From contig JBFPJN010000006.1 in NCBI GenBank assembly GCA_040839025.1, positions 1 to 64,000 on the forward strand: a stretch of DNA of 64,000 bases, given 5' to 3'. Made by a program: the position numbers and the translations under genes. The DNA is from Alphaproteobacteria bacterium LSUCC0719 (GTDB taxonomy: Bacteria > Pseudomonadota > Alphaproteobacteria > Puniceispirillales > Puniceispirillaceae). Shown here in pieces: positions 30,356 through 39,738 of this stretch. Position 1 is the stretch's first letter. Each line of letters opens with the position of its first letter. Under the pieces are notes generated by a model. That model made no database searches, was not told the DNA's origin, and was given only the letters and a program-made list of their open reading frames with translations.

Positions 30356-31543
30356 ATGAGTTCCGATAAATATCAGGCCGGGCGCCATTTCCTGCAAATC
30401 CCCGGACCAACAAATGTGCCTGACCGCATCCTGCGGGCGATGGACCATCCGACAATCGACCATCGTGGCCCGGCCTTTGCCGAACTGGGCAAAACCTGTC
30501 TCGATGGCATGAAACGCATCTTCAAGACAGACTCCGCCGTCATCATCTATCCGGCTTCGGGCACCGGTGCGTGGGAGGCCGCGCTGGTCAACCTGATCAA
30601 TGAAGGCGATCGCGTGCTGATGGTTGAAACCGGCCATTTCGCAACCTTGTGGAAGAAGATGGCCGACAGGCTGGGAATCGAGACAGAGTTCCTCGCGACG
30701 GACTGGCGCCGCGGTGTCGACCCACAGGCTATCGAGGACCGGCTCCGCGAAGACAGCGAAGGCCGTATTCGTGCCGTCTGTGTTGTCCATAATGAAACCT
30801 CGACCGGATCGACCTCGCGCATCGGCGAGGTCCGCGCCGCAATGGACGCTGCCGGCCATGGCGGATTGCTGATGGTCGATACCATTTCATCACTGGCCTC
30901 GATCGACTATCGACATGACGAGTGGGGCGTCGATGTGACCGTATCCGGATCGCAGAAGGGGCTGATGCTGCCGCCAGGCCTGTCTTTCAACGCCATTTCC
31001 GAACGCGCGATCGCCGAGTCAAGAACCGGTGGCCAGCAGCGGTCCTATTGGGACTGGCATGAGCAGCTTGCCGCCAATGCCAACGGCGCTTTTCCCTACA
31101 CGCCGGCGACCAACCTTCTCTATGGTCTCACCGAGGCCATCGACATGCTCCATGAAGAAGGGCTCGACAACGTCTTTGCGCGTCATGACAGACATGCCGA
31201 GGCCACCCGTCGCGCGGTACAGGCCTGGGGTCTGGAGGTGCTATGTCAGGAACCACGCGATTTTTCCAGCTCGCTGACCGCTGTGTTGATGCCGGACGGC
31301 CACAATGCCGATGAATTCCGGGCCAGGGTGCTGGCACATTTCGACATGTCTCTTGGCAACGGGCTTGCGCGGCTAGCGGGCCGGGTCTTTCGGATTGGCC
31401 ATCTTGGCGATTTCAACGATCTGATGCTGACAGGAACGCTGAGTGGTGTTGAAATGGGGCTGCGGGTGGCCGACATCCCCCACCAGTCCGGTGGCGTTCA
31501 GGCGGCGATGCAGTATCTTGCCGAAAGTGCCGCCGCGGCCTGA
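30356..31543 (+). CDS. Class V aminotransferase, serine-glyoxylate type
   Basis: A 395-residue PLP enzyme of the alanine/serine-glyoxylate aminotransferase group. Motifs: LQIPGPTNVPDRILRAMDHPTIDHRGPAF at the start, YPASGTGAWEAAL, HNETSTGSTSRI, and the PLP lysine in VSGSQKGLMLPPGL. It makes glycine from glyoxylate with serine as donor, which links to the glycine cleavage system in this window. The ATG at 30356 was chosen; the open frame begins 12 codons earlier. The enoyl-CoA hydratase gene follows 23 bases later, so they likely form an operon. Confidence 0.9.
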   Translation: MSSDKYQAGRHFLQIPGPTNVPDRILRAMDHPTIDHRGPAFAELGKTCLDGMKRIFKTDSAVIIYPASGTGAWEAALVNLINEGDRVLMVETGHFATLWKKMADRLGIETEFLATDWRRGVDPQAIEDRLREDSEGRIRAVCVVHNETSTGSTSRIGEVRAAMDAAGHGGLLMVDTISSLASIDYRHDEWGVDVTVSGSQKGLMLPPGLSFNAISERAIAESRTGGQQRSYWDWHEQLAANANGAFPYTPATNLLYGLTEAIDMLHEEGLDNVFARHDRHAEATRRAVQAWGLEVLCQEPRDFSSSLTAVLMPDGHNADEFRARVLAHFDMSLGNGLARLAGRVFRIGHLGDFNDLMLTGTLSGVEMGLRVADIPHQSGGVQAAMQYLAESAAAA

Positions 31544-31566
31544 TCGGCCCTGACAAGGAGGATCCC

Positions 31567-32373
31567 ATGCCGGACCAAGCGATGCAGCAAGACGAGGAAC
31601 TTCTCTACAATGTGACCGACGGTATCGGTCATATTGTCCTGAACAGACCCCATCGGCGCAACGCTCTGACCTTTGGCATGTATGACCGGATCAAGGAAAT
31701 CTGCACACTGGCAGGCACAGATGCCGACCCGGACGATGTCCGGGTGCTGATTTTTTCGGGCGGCGGTGATGCCGCCTTTGCCGCGGGGACAGATATCTCG
31801 CAATTCCGGACCTTCACCGCCCAGGATGCGATCAATTACGAACAGATGATTGATCGCACGCTGACCACGATCGAAGAATGCCGTGTGCCGACCATCGGCG
31901 CGTTGAACGGGTTCTGTACCGGCGGCGGTGCCGCCATCGCGGCCACCTTGGATATCAGGATTGGCAGCCGCGATCTGAAGATTGGCGCGCCGATTGCCCG
32001 TACGCTCGGCAACTGTCTGGCCATTGGCAATCTCAGCCGGTTTATCCGGCTGGTCGGTGAGGCGCGGGTCAAATATATGCTGTTGACCGCCCAGCTTATC
32101 GACGCTGAAGAAGCGGCGTCGGCCGGCTTTATATCGGAATGCCTCGATGATCGCGAATCCGTGCTGCAACGCGCCAATGACATGGCACGGGGCATCACCG
32201 AGCTGGCACCGTTGACGCTTGACGCGACCATGCGTGGCATGCGCCGATTGCAGACCATGACACCGCTTCCCGATGATCATGATCTTGTCGAGCAATGTTT
32301 CGGAAGTGCCGATTTCAAAGAGGGGGTCGCCGCCTTTTTCGAAAAGCGCAAGCCCGACTGGAAAGGCGTCTGA
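31567..32373 (+). CDS. Enoyl-CoA hydratase/isomerase family protein (1)
   Basis: A 268-residue crotonase-fold protein. VLNRPHRRNALTFGMY, the oxyanion-hole segment AFAAGTDISQF and GFCTGGGAAIAATLDIRI are visible, and ARTLGNCLAIGN occupies the region usually holding the second catalytic acid. A very good AAGGAGGA ribosome site precedes the ATG. It probably acts on a CoA thioester made by the ligases or CoA-transferase of the cluster. The catalytic Glu of hydratases is not obvious, so isomerase or other crotonase chemistry is possible. Confidence 0.85.
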   Translation: MPDQAMQQDEELLYNVTDGIGHIVLNRPHRRNALTFGMYDRIKEICTLAGTDADPDDVRVLIFSGGGDAAFAAGTDISQFRTFTAQDAINYEQMIDRTLTTIEECRVPTIGALNGFCTGGGAAIAATLDIRIGSRDLKIGAPIARTLGNCLAIGNLSRFIRLVGEARVKYMLLTAQLIDAEEAASAGFISECLDDRESVLQRANDMARGITELAPLTLDATMRGMRRLQTMTPLPDDHDLVEQCFGSADFKEGVAAFFEKRKPDWKGV

Positions 32374-32413
32374 TCCACGCGGCAGCGGACATCCACCACT
32401 TTGCCTTTCCCAT

Positions 32414-32431
32414 AATTTGGTATACCATGTT
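32414..32431. promoter_or_regulatory. GntR-type operator, copy 1
   Basis: A perfect palindrome TGGTATACCA at 32418-32427, in the 119-bp gap between the hydratase and aldehyde dehydrogenase genes, 66 bases before the dehydrogenase start. It is one of four matching sites in this cluster (also 40864, 43934 and 49281). The form fits FCD-type GntR regulators, one of which is encoded at 34855. Confidence 0.7.
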
Positions 32432-32492
32432 CCCATAGCGATGAACGGCGACCTCTGGCGCCGGTCATGCCATGGGGACACAGGAGAGATAC

Positions 32493-33917
32493 GTGGATTT
32501 CGCACATTTCATCGACGGCCAGTGGGTTGCTGACAAGGACGTCACAACCAACCGCAATCCAGCCAATCAGGATGACATCATCGGCACCTATGCCCGGGGC
32601 GGGGCGGCACGCGTTGACGAGGCCGTGGCAGCCGCGAAGGCGGCGCTTGATGAATGGGCGCATGCCAGCCCACAGGTGCGGCACGATGTTCTGGAAAAGG
32701 CCGGTGCCCTGATTGTCGAGCGCAAGGATGAGCTTGGCAGGCTTCTGGCCCGTGAAGAAGGAAAGACAATTGCCGAGGCGGTTGGCGAAACCATCCGCGC
32801 CGCTCAGGTCTTCAAATTCTTTGCCGGTGAGGCACTTCGCAATACAGGGGACGCAATCGCATCGGTTCGTCCTGGCGTCGAGGTCACAATCGAACGTGAA
32901 CCGGTCGGTGTGGTCGGGCTGATCACACCCTGGAATTTCCCGATCGCCATCCCGGCATGGAAACTGGCACCTGCACTTGCCTTTGGCAACACGGTGGTGA
33001 TGAAACCAGCCGAACTCACGCCCGGCTGCGCCTGGGAACTGGCCAGAATTCTGGAACAGGCAGGCTGCCCGGCTGGCGTGTTCAACCTTGTCATGGGCCC
33101 CGGATCGCAGGTTGGCGCGCGGATTGTTGACCATCCCGACATTGCGGCTGTCAGCTTTACCGGATCGGTGGCGACGGGCCGGCAGGTGGCCATAGACTGC
33201 GCCGCAAACGGCAAGAAAGTGCAACTTGAAATGGGCGGCAAGAACCCGATGGTTGTTGTCGATGATGCCGATCTTGATATCGCTGTCGGCGCATCGCTGA
33301 ACGGTGCTTTCTTCTCGACCGGTCAGCGGTGCACCGCGTCGTCTCGGCTGATTGTCACCAAGGGCATCCATGATGCGTTTCTCGACAAATTGACCGCCGC
33401 GGCAGCCGATCTGGTGGTTGGCGATCCGCTGGATCCGAAGACACAGATCGGCCCGGTCGTCGACCAGTCGCAGATGGATCAGAATATGCAGTATCTGGCG
33501 CTGGCTTCCGAGGAAGGCTGTGACGTGCGCGGGGGTGGCCTCGGCAATGGCAACGGGTTCTTCATGCATCCGGCGATCTTTGCCGGGGCGACCAATGCCA
33601 TGCGGGTTTCGCGTGAGGAAATCTTTGGCCCGATGACGTCAATCATCAAGGTTGATGATTATGACGAAGCGCTCGCGGTTGCCAATGACACCGAATTCGG
33701 GCTGTCCTCGGGTATCTGCACAACCTCGCTGAAACTGTCATCGCATTTCCGGCGCCATTCCAAGGCAGGCATGGTGATGGTGAACCTGCCAACTGCCGGT
33801 GTCGATTATCATGTGCCGTTTGGTGGCAGAAAGAGATCAAGCTATGGCCCGCGCGAACAGGGAAGCTATGCCCGCGAATTCTATACAGTCGTCAAGACAA
33901 GCTACATAGCGCCCTGA
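32493..33917 (+). CDS. Aldehyde dehydrogenase, ketoglutarate-semialdehyde type
   Basis: A 474-residue NAD(P)-dependent aldehyde dehydrogenase. The cofactor region has TPWNFPIAIPAWKLAPALAFGNTVVMKP, the general base Glu is in LEMGGKNP and the nucleophile Cys in STGQRCTASSRL. The C-terminal GVDYHVPFGGRKRSSYGPREQG resembles 2,5-dioxovalerate (alpha-ketoglutarate semialdehyde) dehydrogenases of sugar-acid pathways. The start is GTG at 32493, since AGGAGAG lies just ahead; an upstream ATG gives a non-family extension. The next gene is a DapA-family lyase, a frequent partner that would make this enzyme's substrate. Confidence 0.88.
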   Translation: MDFAHFIDGQWVADKDVTTNRNPANQDDIIGTYARGGAARVDEAVAAAKAALDEWAHASPQVRHDVLEKAGALIVERKDELGRLLAREEGKTIAEAVGETIRAAQVFKFFAGEALRNTGDAIASVRPGVEVTIEREPVGVVGLITPWNFPIAIPAWKLAPALAFGNTVVMKPAELTPGCAWELARILEQAGCPAGVFNLVMGPGSQVGARIVDHPDIAAVSFTGSVATGRQVAIDCAANGKKVQLEMGGKNPMVVVDDADLDIAVGASLNGAFFSTGQRCTASSRLIVTKGIHDAFLDKLTAAAADLVVGDPLDPKTQIGPVVDQSQMDQNMQYLALASEEGCDVRGGGLGNGNGFFMHPAIFAGATNAMRVSREEIFGPMTSIIKVDDYDEALAVANDTEFGLSSGICTTSLKLSSHFRRHSKAGMVMVNLPTAGVDYHVPFGGRKRSSYGPREQGSYAREFYTVVKTSYIAP

Positions 33918-33932
33918 CGGAGACAGACCGGC

Positions 33933-34850
33933 ATGACCACACGTTCCTATAGCGGCATCTGGCCTGTTGCACCGACGCCCTTCACCGAAACCGGTGCCAT
34001 CGATGATGACGGCATGCGCCGGGTTCTGGACTGCATGATCGATCAGGGCTGCGACGGCATCTGCATTCTTGCCAACTTTTCCGAGCAGTTTCTGATTTCC
34101 GATTCCGAACGCGAGAATCTGACGAAACTCTGCCTTGCCCATATTGATGGCCGGGTGCCGGTCATCGTGACCATCAGCCATTTCGCCACGGATATCGTGG
34201 TCGCACGGGCAAGACAGGCAAAGCAGCTTGGCGCCGCAATTGTCATGATGATGGCGCCGTATCATGGCGCGCTGTTGAAGGGCAACGCCCAGCAGACCTT
34301 TGACCAGTTCAGAATGGTCGGCGATGTCGGCATCCCGATCATGATCCAGGACGCACCGCTTTCAGGTGTCGATTTGCCAGTGCCTTTGCTGGCCAGAATG
34401 GCGCGTGAGATCGAGATGGTGAAGCTGTTCAAGATCGAATCGGCGGGGGTCGCAACAAAGATGCGGGCGCTTCTTGACGCGGCCGGCGATGCCATCGAAG
34501 GACCGTTCGATGGCGAGGAGGGCATCACCCTTCTGGCCGATCTTGATGCCGGCGCGACTGGATCCATGACATCGGGGCTGATTCCGGACTTGATCCGGCC
34601 GATCATCACATCGCATGCCGCCGGCGACCGCGATGCTGCGGTGGCCGGCTATACAAGCGTGCTTCCCGTGATCAATCACGAGAATCGTCAGTGCGGGTTC
34701 CGCGCGGCAAAGGCGGCGATGGTCGAGGGCAAGGTCATCGCCTCGGATTTCTGTCGCCATCCGATTGACCCCCTCCCCGCAGAAACGCGGGCCGAGCTTC
34801 TGGGACTGATGCGGCCACTGGACCCGATTGTGCTTCGATGGGGACAGTGA
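33933..34850 (+). CDS. DapA-family (DHDPS-like) lyase/dehydratase
   Basis: A 305-residue class I aldolase-fold enzyme. N-terminal SGIWPVAPTPF is typical, and the Schiff-base lysine is Lys167 in KLFKIES. Spacing places residue 139 where dihydrodipicolinate synthase has the catalytic Tyr of its YNVP motif; here it is Gln (IQDAP). So it is not a lysine-pathway enzyme; keto-deoxy sugar-acid dehydratases or aldolases are better candidates. With the adjacent semialdehyde dehydrogenase and the dehydratase at 36566 it suggests a non-phosphorylating aldonate route to 2-oxoglutarate. It starts 15 bases after the dehydrogenase gene, ribosome site GGAGA. Confidence 0.88.
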   Translation: MTTRSYSGIWPVAPTPFTETGAIDDDGMRRVLDCMIDQGCDGICILANFSEQFLISDSERENLTKLCLAHIDGRVPVIVTISHFATDIVVARARQAKQLGAAIVMMMAPYHGALLKGNAQQTFDQFRMVGDVGIPIMIQDAPLSGVDLPVPLLARMAREIEMVKLFKIESAGVATKMRALLDAAGDAIEGPFDGEEGITLLADLDAGATGSMTSGLIPDLIRPIITSHAAGDRDAAVAGYTSVLPVINHENRQCGFRAAKAAMVEGKVIASDFCRHPIDPLPAETRAELLGLMRPLDPIVLRWGQ

Positions 34851-34854
34851 GACG

Positions 34855-35565
34855 ATGGCCAAGGACAACGCACTGACATCCCTGCTGAATGAGGGTGAAA
34901 TCAAACCAACCCAGTGTCGCTCGCTGAGCGAGGAAACGGCGGACAAGCTTCGTGAGCTGATCCTTCTGGAAAAGCTGCCACCCGGCATGCATATCCCTGA
35001 ACGCGATCTTGCCGACGTTCTGGGGATCAGCCGCACCCCGATGCGCGAAGCCCTGCGGATACTCGAAAGCGAGGGGCTGGTCGATCATACGCCAACACGC
35101 CGGTCACGTGTCGCCAACCCGTCGGTTGATGAGCTGGCGCAAAGCATGAAGGTGCTGGCCGCATTGGAGGCCCTGGCCGGGGAGCTGGCCTGTGTTCATG
35201 CCACTGACCAGGAAATTGCGGCCATCGCCGCGCTGAACCGGCGTATGGTTCAAAAAAGCGACGACTTGAGTTCGATCGATTTCTTCAAGACCGACATGGC
35301 GTTCCATACCGGCATTGTTGCTGCAAGTGGCAATGCGGCGCTTGTCGATACGCATGCCAAATACAATGCCAGACTATGGCGTGCCAGGTTCCTGTCATCG
35401 CGCCGCAAACTTGGTCGCGCGACCACCCTGCAACAGCATCAGGACATCACCTCGGCGCTGCAGGACCGGAACAGGACCGCCGCCGCGCTGGCCATGCGTG
35501 ACCATATCGAGACAGCTATCAAGAATCTTATCACGTCCCGGGACGAACAGGAGAGCTTTGAATGA
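34855..35565 (+). CDS. GntR/FCD-family transcriptional regulator
   Basis: A 236-residue regulator with an N-terminal winged helix (TADKLRELILLEKLPPGMHIPERDLADVLGISRTPMREALRILESEGLV) and a C-terminal FCD effector domain rich in helices, with His and Asp/Asn residues that usually hold a metal and an organic acid. The open frame starts nine codons earlier; the ATG at 34855 is four bases past the preceding stop. It lies inside the catabolic operon and overlaps the next gene by four bases. It is the best candidate to bind the four TGGTATACCA palindromes of this cluster. Confidence 0.92.
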   Translation: MAKDNALTSLLNEGEIKPTQCRSLSEETADKLRELILLEKLPPGMHIPERDLADVLGISRTPMREALRILESEGLVDHTPTRRSRVANPSVDELAQSMKVLAALEALAGELACVHATDQEIAAIAALNRRMVQKSDDLSSIDFFKTDMAFHTGIVAASGNAALVDTHAKYNARLWRARFLSSRRKLGRATTLQQHQDITSALQDRNRTAAALAMRDHIETAIKNLITSRDEQESFE

Positions 35566-36566
35566 AACCCCGTATTGGCATCATCCCGGGCGACCCCGGC
35601 GGCATCGGTCCCGAACTTATCGCCAAACTGCTGGCCGAAGATGGGGTGCGCGATCAGGCCGATATCCTGCTGATCGGTGACCGCCATCTGTTTGAAATGG
35701 GGCAGGCGCAGGCTGGCCTCGACATTGAAATGACCGAGTGTGACGCCGTGGGTGGCGACTGGACCTGCCTTGACGGGGTGGCACTTCACAACCGCGAGAC
35801 GATTGCGCCGGAGGATGTCCGTCTTGCCGAGGTCACGCTTGCCAATGGCAGCTCGGCGCTTGGCAATCTGAACTGCGCTCTGGAAATGGCCCGCGACGGC
35901 ATCATTGATGCCATCACCTTTGGACCTTTCAACAAGGCCGCCCTGATTGAGGCTGGGCTTGGCCATGAGGATGAGCTTCACTACATGGCCGAGTTTCTCG
36001 GGGTCGATACATATATCTCCGAACTCAATACCCTGAATGGCATCTGGACCAGCCGGGTTTCCAGTCACATTCCGCTGAAGGATGTTCCCGACTACATCAA
36101 TAGTCACCGGATCACCGAGGCGGTGCATCTGATCGACCGGACGCTGAAACGGTCCGGCCTGACACGCCCACGATTGTCGGTCGCGGCGCTGAACCCGCAT
36201 GCCGGCGATAATGGAAATTTTGGGATGGAAGAGATCGAGGTGATCACGCCGACGGTCGAGGCTCTCCGTCAGCAGCAGCTGAATGTCGACGGTCCATGGC
36301 CGTCTGACACTGTGTTCCTGAAAGCCAAGGCAGGTGACGTCGACGGCATCATCACCATGTATCACGACCAGGGACAGATTGCGTTGAAGCTGATGGGCTT
36401 TGATCGCGGTGTGACCGTTCAGGGGGGCATCCCCTTTCCGGTCACGACGCCGGCCCATGGCACCGCATTCGACATAGCCGGGACAGGCACGGCTGATGTC
36501 GGCGCCACGCGTGCCGCCTTTGACATTGCATGCGACATGGTCGGCCATTGGGACGGTGCGGCCTGA
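35562..36566 (+). CDS. PdxA-family 4-hydroxythreonine-4-phosphate dehydrogenase-like protein
   Basis: A 334-residue NAD(P)-dependent beta-decarboxylating dehydrogenase of the PdxA family. It begins GIIPGDPGGIGPELI; metal and substrate motifs include SSHIPLKDV, LNPHAGDNG and MYHDQGQIALKLMGF. In catabolic clusters such PdxA2-type proteins often act on phosphorylated or free four-carbon acids rather than in vitamin B6 synthesis. No partner kinase of the DUF1537 type is present here, so the substrate is open. It overlaps gntR by four bases and shares a base with the next start (TGATG). Confidence 0.85.
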   Translation: MKPRIGIIPGDPGGIGPELIAKLLAEDGVRDQADILLIGDRHLFEMGQAQAGLDIEMTECDAVGGDWTCLDGVALHNRETIAPEDVRLAEVTLANGSSALGNLNCALEMARDGIIDAITFGPFNKAALIEAGLGHEDELHYMAEFLGVDTYISELNTLNGIWTSRVSSHIPLKDVPDYINSHRITEAVHLIDRTLKRSGLTRPRLSVAALNPHAGDNGNFGMEEIEVITPTVEALRQQQLNVDGPWPSDTVFLKAKAGDVDGIITMYHDQGQIALKLMGFDRGVTVQGGIPFPVTTPAHGTAFDIAGTGTADVGATRAAFDIACDMVGHWDGAA

Positions 36567-37690
36567 TGAAAATAACCGCCATCCGCGCCTACGCGCTGAA
36601 TCTCGAAATGTCGCTGGACATCACCACGCCGGCAAAGAGCGCGCGCCATCAGGCTTGTGTTGTTGAGATCGAGACCGATACTGGTATCACCGGTCACGGC
36701 ATTACGTCCATCGGACCGGCAAAGCCCATTCAGACAGCTGTCGAGAGTATCGCTGCCCCCGCGATCATGGGCATGGACCCGCTCAATAACGACCGGATAT
36801 GGGACAGGCTCTACTGGTCGCTGGTGCCGCGTGGCCAGAGTGGCATTGGCATGCACGCCATCGCCGCCCTGGATATTGCCCTCTGGGATATCAAGGGAAA
36901 GGCGCTAGGCCAGCCAATCTGGCGACTTCTTGGCGGCGCCCGCGACCTGTGTCCCGTCTACGCCACTTTCGGATTCGGGTTTTATGAAACCGACGAGCTG
37001 CCACATGCCGCCGAGGCATGGATGAAGCGCGACTTTTCCCGATTGAAGATGACAGTTGGCAACAGCGCGCTGCAACGGCGGGACGAACCGCGGCTGCTGA
37101 GTGATGTCATCATCGAAGACAAGCGCCGCGTCGCCGCCGTTCGTGATGCCGCCGGACCCGATGCCGAACTGTTCATCGACGCCAATTGCAGCCTTGATTA
37201 TTTCCATGCGGTCGAACTTGCGACAGCGCTGACACCCTATCACATCACCTTCTTTGAAGAGCCGATCACCCAGAATGACGTTCGCCAGATGGCCGATTTG
37301 CGCCGTCAGACAGGGATGCGGGTTGCCTGTGGCCAGAACGAGGCACATTCCTATCGCTTTCGCGACATGCTGATCGCCGGCGCGGTCGATATCATCCAGC
37401 CGAATGTAGTCATCACCGGCGGCTTTACGCAATGTCAGAAAATCGCCGCACTGGCATCCGGGTTCAATGTCGGGGTCGATAATGGGGGCGCGTGGCCCTT
37501 TTTCAATGCGCATCTGCAGGCCGGCGTCGCGAATGGCGGCCTTGTCGAATATCACTATTCTTCAGTGGAGGCCTGCCGCCTGATTTATGACGGCCTGCCT
37601 GAACCGGCAGATGGCTGGCTGAAAATGGGTGAGGAACCCGGTCTTGGATTCGAGCTGAACACCGAACGTCTGCAGAGCTACGTTATCTGA
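36566..37690 (+). CDS. Enolase-superfamily (mandelate racemase/muconate lactonizing) dehydratase (1)
   Basis: A 374-residue enzyme with the N-terminal capping domain (MKITAIRAYALNLE) and the C-terminal barrel. Metal ligands are visible in LFIDANCSL (Asp), TFFEEPIT (Glu) and VACGQNEAHS (Glu). RLKMTVG lies where the first base is expected, and GVDNGGAWPFFNAHLQAG near the end may hold further catalytic residues. The fold removes a proton next to a carboxylate, here probably dehydrating an aldonate or aldarate to a keto-deoxy acid for the DapA-family lyase. Start shares a base with the pdxA-like stop. Last gene of the rightward run. Confidence 0.88.
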   Translation: MKITAIRAYALNLEMSLDITTPAKSARHQACVVEIETDTGITGHGITSIGPAKPIQTAVESIAAPAIMGMDPLNNDRIWDRLYWSLVPRGQSGIGMHAIAALDIALWDIKGKALGQPIWRLLGGARDLCPVYATFGFGFYETDELPHAAEAWMKRDFSRLKMTVGNSALQRRDEPRLLSDVIIEDKRRVAAVRDAAGPDAELFIDANCSLDYFHAVELATALTPYHITFFEEPITQNDVRQMADLRRQTGMRVACGQNEAHSYRFRDMLIAGAVDIIQPNVVITGGFTQCQKIAALASGFNVGVDNGGAWPFFNAHLQAGVANGGLVEYHYSSVEACRLIYDGLPEPADGWLKMGEEPGLGFELNTERLQSYVI

Positions 37691-37702
37691 CCGAAGAGCC
37701 GC

Positions 37703-39193
37703 CTAGTTAGCAGCCTTTTTTCCACCAGTAATCAGCTTGAAAATCTGCGAGCCGAACAGCCCGAGGAAGGCCAGTACAAGGAAGAATACTGCCAGAGGTT
37801 GAGTGAAAATCTGCCACCATTCCCCATTGAAGATCTTTAGTGAATTTTGCAGATTGACCTCAACCATTTTGCCCAGGATGAGACCAACAGCAATCGGTGC
37901 AACAGCAAACCCAAAACGGCGAGCTAAAAACCCGATTACGCCAAAAATCAATACAATCCAGATATCGAGCATCGAATTGTTCAGCGCATAGGCTCCAATG
38001 ACAGACAAGGCAAACACAATCGGCCATAAGATTGCAGATGGGACAAGCGAAATGCGGGCAAAGATTTTTGCAGCGTAAAGACCCATTAATAGGAACACTA
38101 TATTAGCAACAAACATTGACCCAAAAATCTGATAGACGGCTGTCACTTGTTCATTAAACAAATAAGGTCCTGGGCGTAGACCATGCACCATTAAGCCGAC
38201 TAGGATAATCGCTGTTGTTCCACTTCCGGGAATACCTAAAACCATAGTTGGTACCATCGCCCCGCCCGTGGCTGCATTATTGGCAGATTCAGCACCTGCG
38301 ATACCTTCAATAGACCCTTTGCCGAATTCCTCTTTATTCTTGGACCATCTTTTTGCTTCAGAATAGCCGATCATTGATGCAACTGTTGCCCCTTCCGCAG
38401 GCAGAATACCAATAAAGGTGCCAATGCCTGATGAACGCACAACCGTCTTCCAAACTTTTTTGTAATCCGCTCGGCTAGGCAGCTGAACAGCCTTCATCTT
38501 TATATACTCAGCAGCCTGATTAGCCGTTTTTGACTGGACCAGTAATTCTGACATTGCAAAAAGACCAATCATCACCGGCACAAAGGACAATCCCTCATAC
38601 AATTCATAATTGCCAAACATGAACCGCTCAATCGCTGTCACACGTTCAGCTCCGATGGTTGATAGCCAGACACCGAACACGCCACCTATAAGATTTTTAA
38701 CAGCACCGCCAGAACTGATGCTTGCCAGCATTGAAAGGCCAAAAATTGTTAGGGCAAAATATTCAGGCGGGCGGAACTCATAAGCCACACGCGCCAGCAA
38801 GGGGGCGGCAAAACACAGCACAATGACAGAGACAACGCCACCAAAGGTCGAGGAAATGACAGCAATACCCAATGCTCGTCCAGCTTCACCACGCTGGGCC
38901 AATGGAAAACCATCAAAAGTAGTTGCGGCAGCCGCGGAAGTTCCCGGCGTGTTGATGAGAATAGCTGTGATTGAGCCTGCAAAGGTAGCTGAAACATAAA
39001 TCGTAGCCAATACAGCAATCGCATGCACAGGCTCCATTGTTAGTGTGAAAGGCAGCAGCAACGCTGCCCCGGTGGTAGCTCCGAGCCCAGGCAATACCCC
39101 AATAACAATGCCAATAACAGTCGTCGCAAAAATAAGAAACAGCAAGTAGGGATCTAAGACCACTGAGCCTAGAGCAGACAACGCTTCATACAT
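37703..39193 (-). CDS. tctA: Tripartite tricarboxylate transporter, large membrane subunit TctA
   Basis: A 496-residue permease with about twelve hydrophobic segments. Typical TctA motifs are GVLPGLGATTGAALLLPFTLTM near residue 35, NTPGTSAAAATTFDG, and in the second half GTFIGILPAEGATVASMIGY, SANNAATGGAMVPTMVLGIPGSGTTAIIL. It moves a carboxylate captured by TctC across the inner membrane. The three tct genes are visibly richer in A+T than the genes either side, which suggests separate acquisition. It is last in the tctC-tctB-tctA unit and converges on the dehydratase gene 12 bases away. Confidence 0.95.
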   Translation of the reverse strand: MYEALSALGSVVLDPYLLFLIFATTVIGIVIGVLPGLGATTGAALLLPFTLTMEPVHAIAVLATIYVSATFAGSITAILINTPGTSAAAATTFDGFPLAQRGEAGRALGIAVISSTFGGVVSVIVLCFAAPLLARVAYEFRPPEYFALTIFGLSMLASISSGGAVKNLIGGVFGVWLSTIGAERVTAIERFMFGNYELYEGLSFVPVMIGLFAMSELLVQSKTANQAAEYIKMKAVQLPSRADYKKVWKTVVRSSGIGTFIGILPAEGATVASMIGYSEAKRWSKNKEEFGKGSIEGIAGAESANNAATGGAMVPTMVLGIPGSGTTAIILVGLMVHGLRPGPYLFNEQVTAVYQIFGSMFVANIVFLLMGLYAAKIFARISLVPSAILWPIVFALSVIGAYALNNSMLDIWIVLIFGVIGFLARRFGFAVAPIAVGLILGKMVEVNLQNSLKIFNGEWWQIFTQPLAVFFLVLAFLGLFGSQIFKLITGGKKAAN

Positions 39194-39205
39194 CAGTTCG
39201 TCTCC

Positions 39206-39664
39206 TTATCCGTAATACCAGTTCATCAGAATCCCACGTGGAAACCGAATGCGCAGAACATTGTCAAATAAAAGAAATATAAGAAATGGTGTAAGAAACG
39301 CATTTGCTGCAGCAATGAACAAACGTCGTTCGCCCCAAGCCAATGACAGCAAAAACATCACTACAGCAATGGCGATAAACATATCAGTGGATACAGTCAG
39401 CCCATAAAATAGGACCATTAGAATCATGGATAACCAGGTTACCCGATTCATGGGCTCAGGAACTTTTGGCGGGGCCTTGTTAATCTGATAAGCAAGAATG
39501 GCTGTTAGGATCAGATTAAGAACCATTAAAAATATAGGGAATGAGCGGGGTTGCATACTGTCACCGACAATCATCGGCGGCGACAAATCTAACTGCAGTG
39601 CCAGATAAATGATCACAACGGAAATAATCGTCAGCACAACTGGCACGATTTGTTGTTTAATCAT
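39206..39664 (-). CDS. tctB: Tripartite tricarboxylate transporter, small membrane subunit TctB
   Basis: A 152-residue membrane protein with four predicted helices (VVLTIISVVIIYLAL; FPIFLMVLNLILTAILAY; WLSMILMVLFYGL; FIAIAVVMFLLSLAW). Weak primary sequence but right size, topology and place between tctC and tctA, 12 bases before tctA. Confidence 0.88.
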   Translation of the reverse strand: MIKQQIVPVVLTIISVVIIYLALQLDLSPPMIVGDSMQPRSFPIFLMVLNLILTAILAYQINKAPPKVPEPMNRVTWLSMILMVLFYGLTVSTDMFIAIAVVMFLLSLAWGERRLFIAAANAFLTPFLIFLLFDNVLRIRFPRGILMNWYYG

Positions 39665-39738
39665 GGCCTGTCCATTTTCCCCGAAAAAGGCGCCCCCGCA
39701 AATCTATGCGGGAGCGCATATAGTTGCCTGAATGATGA

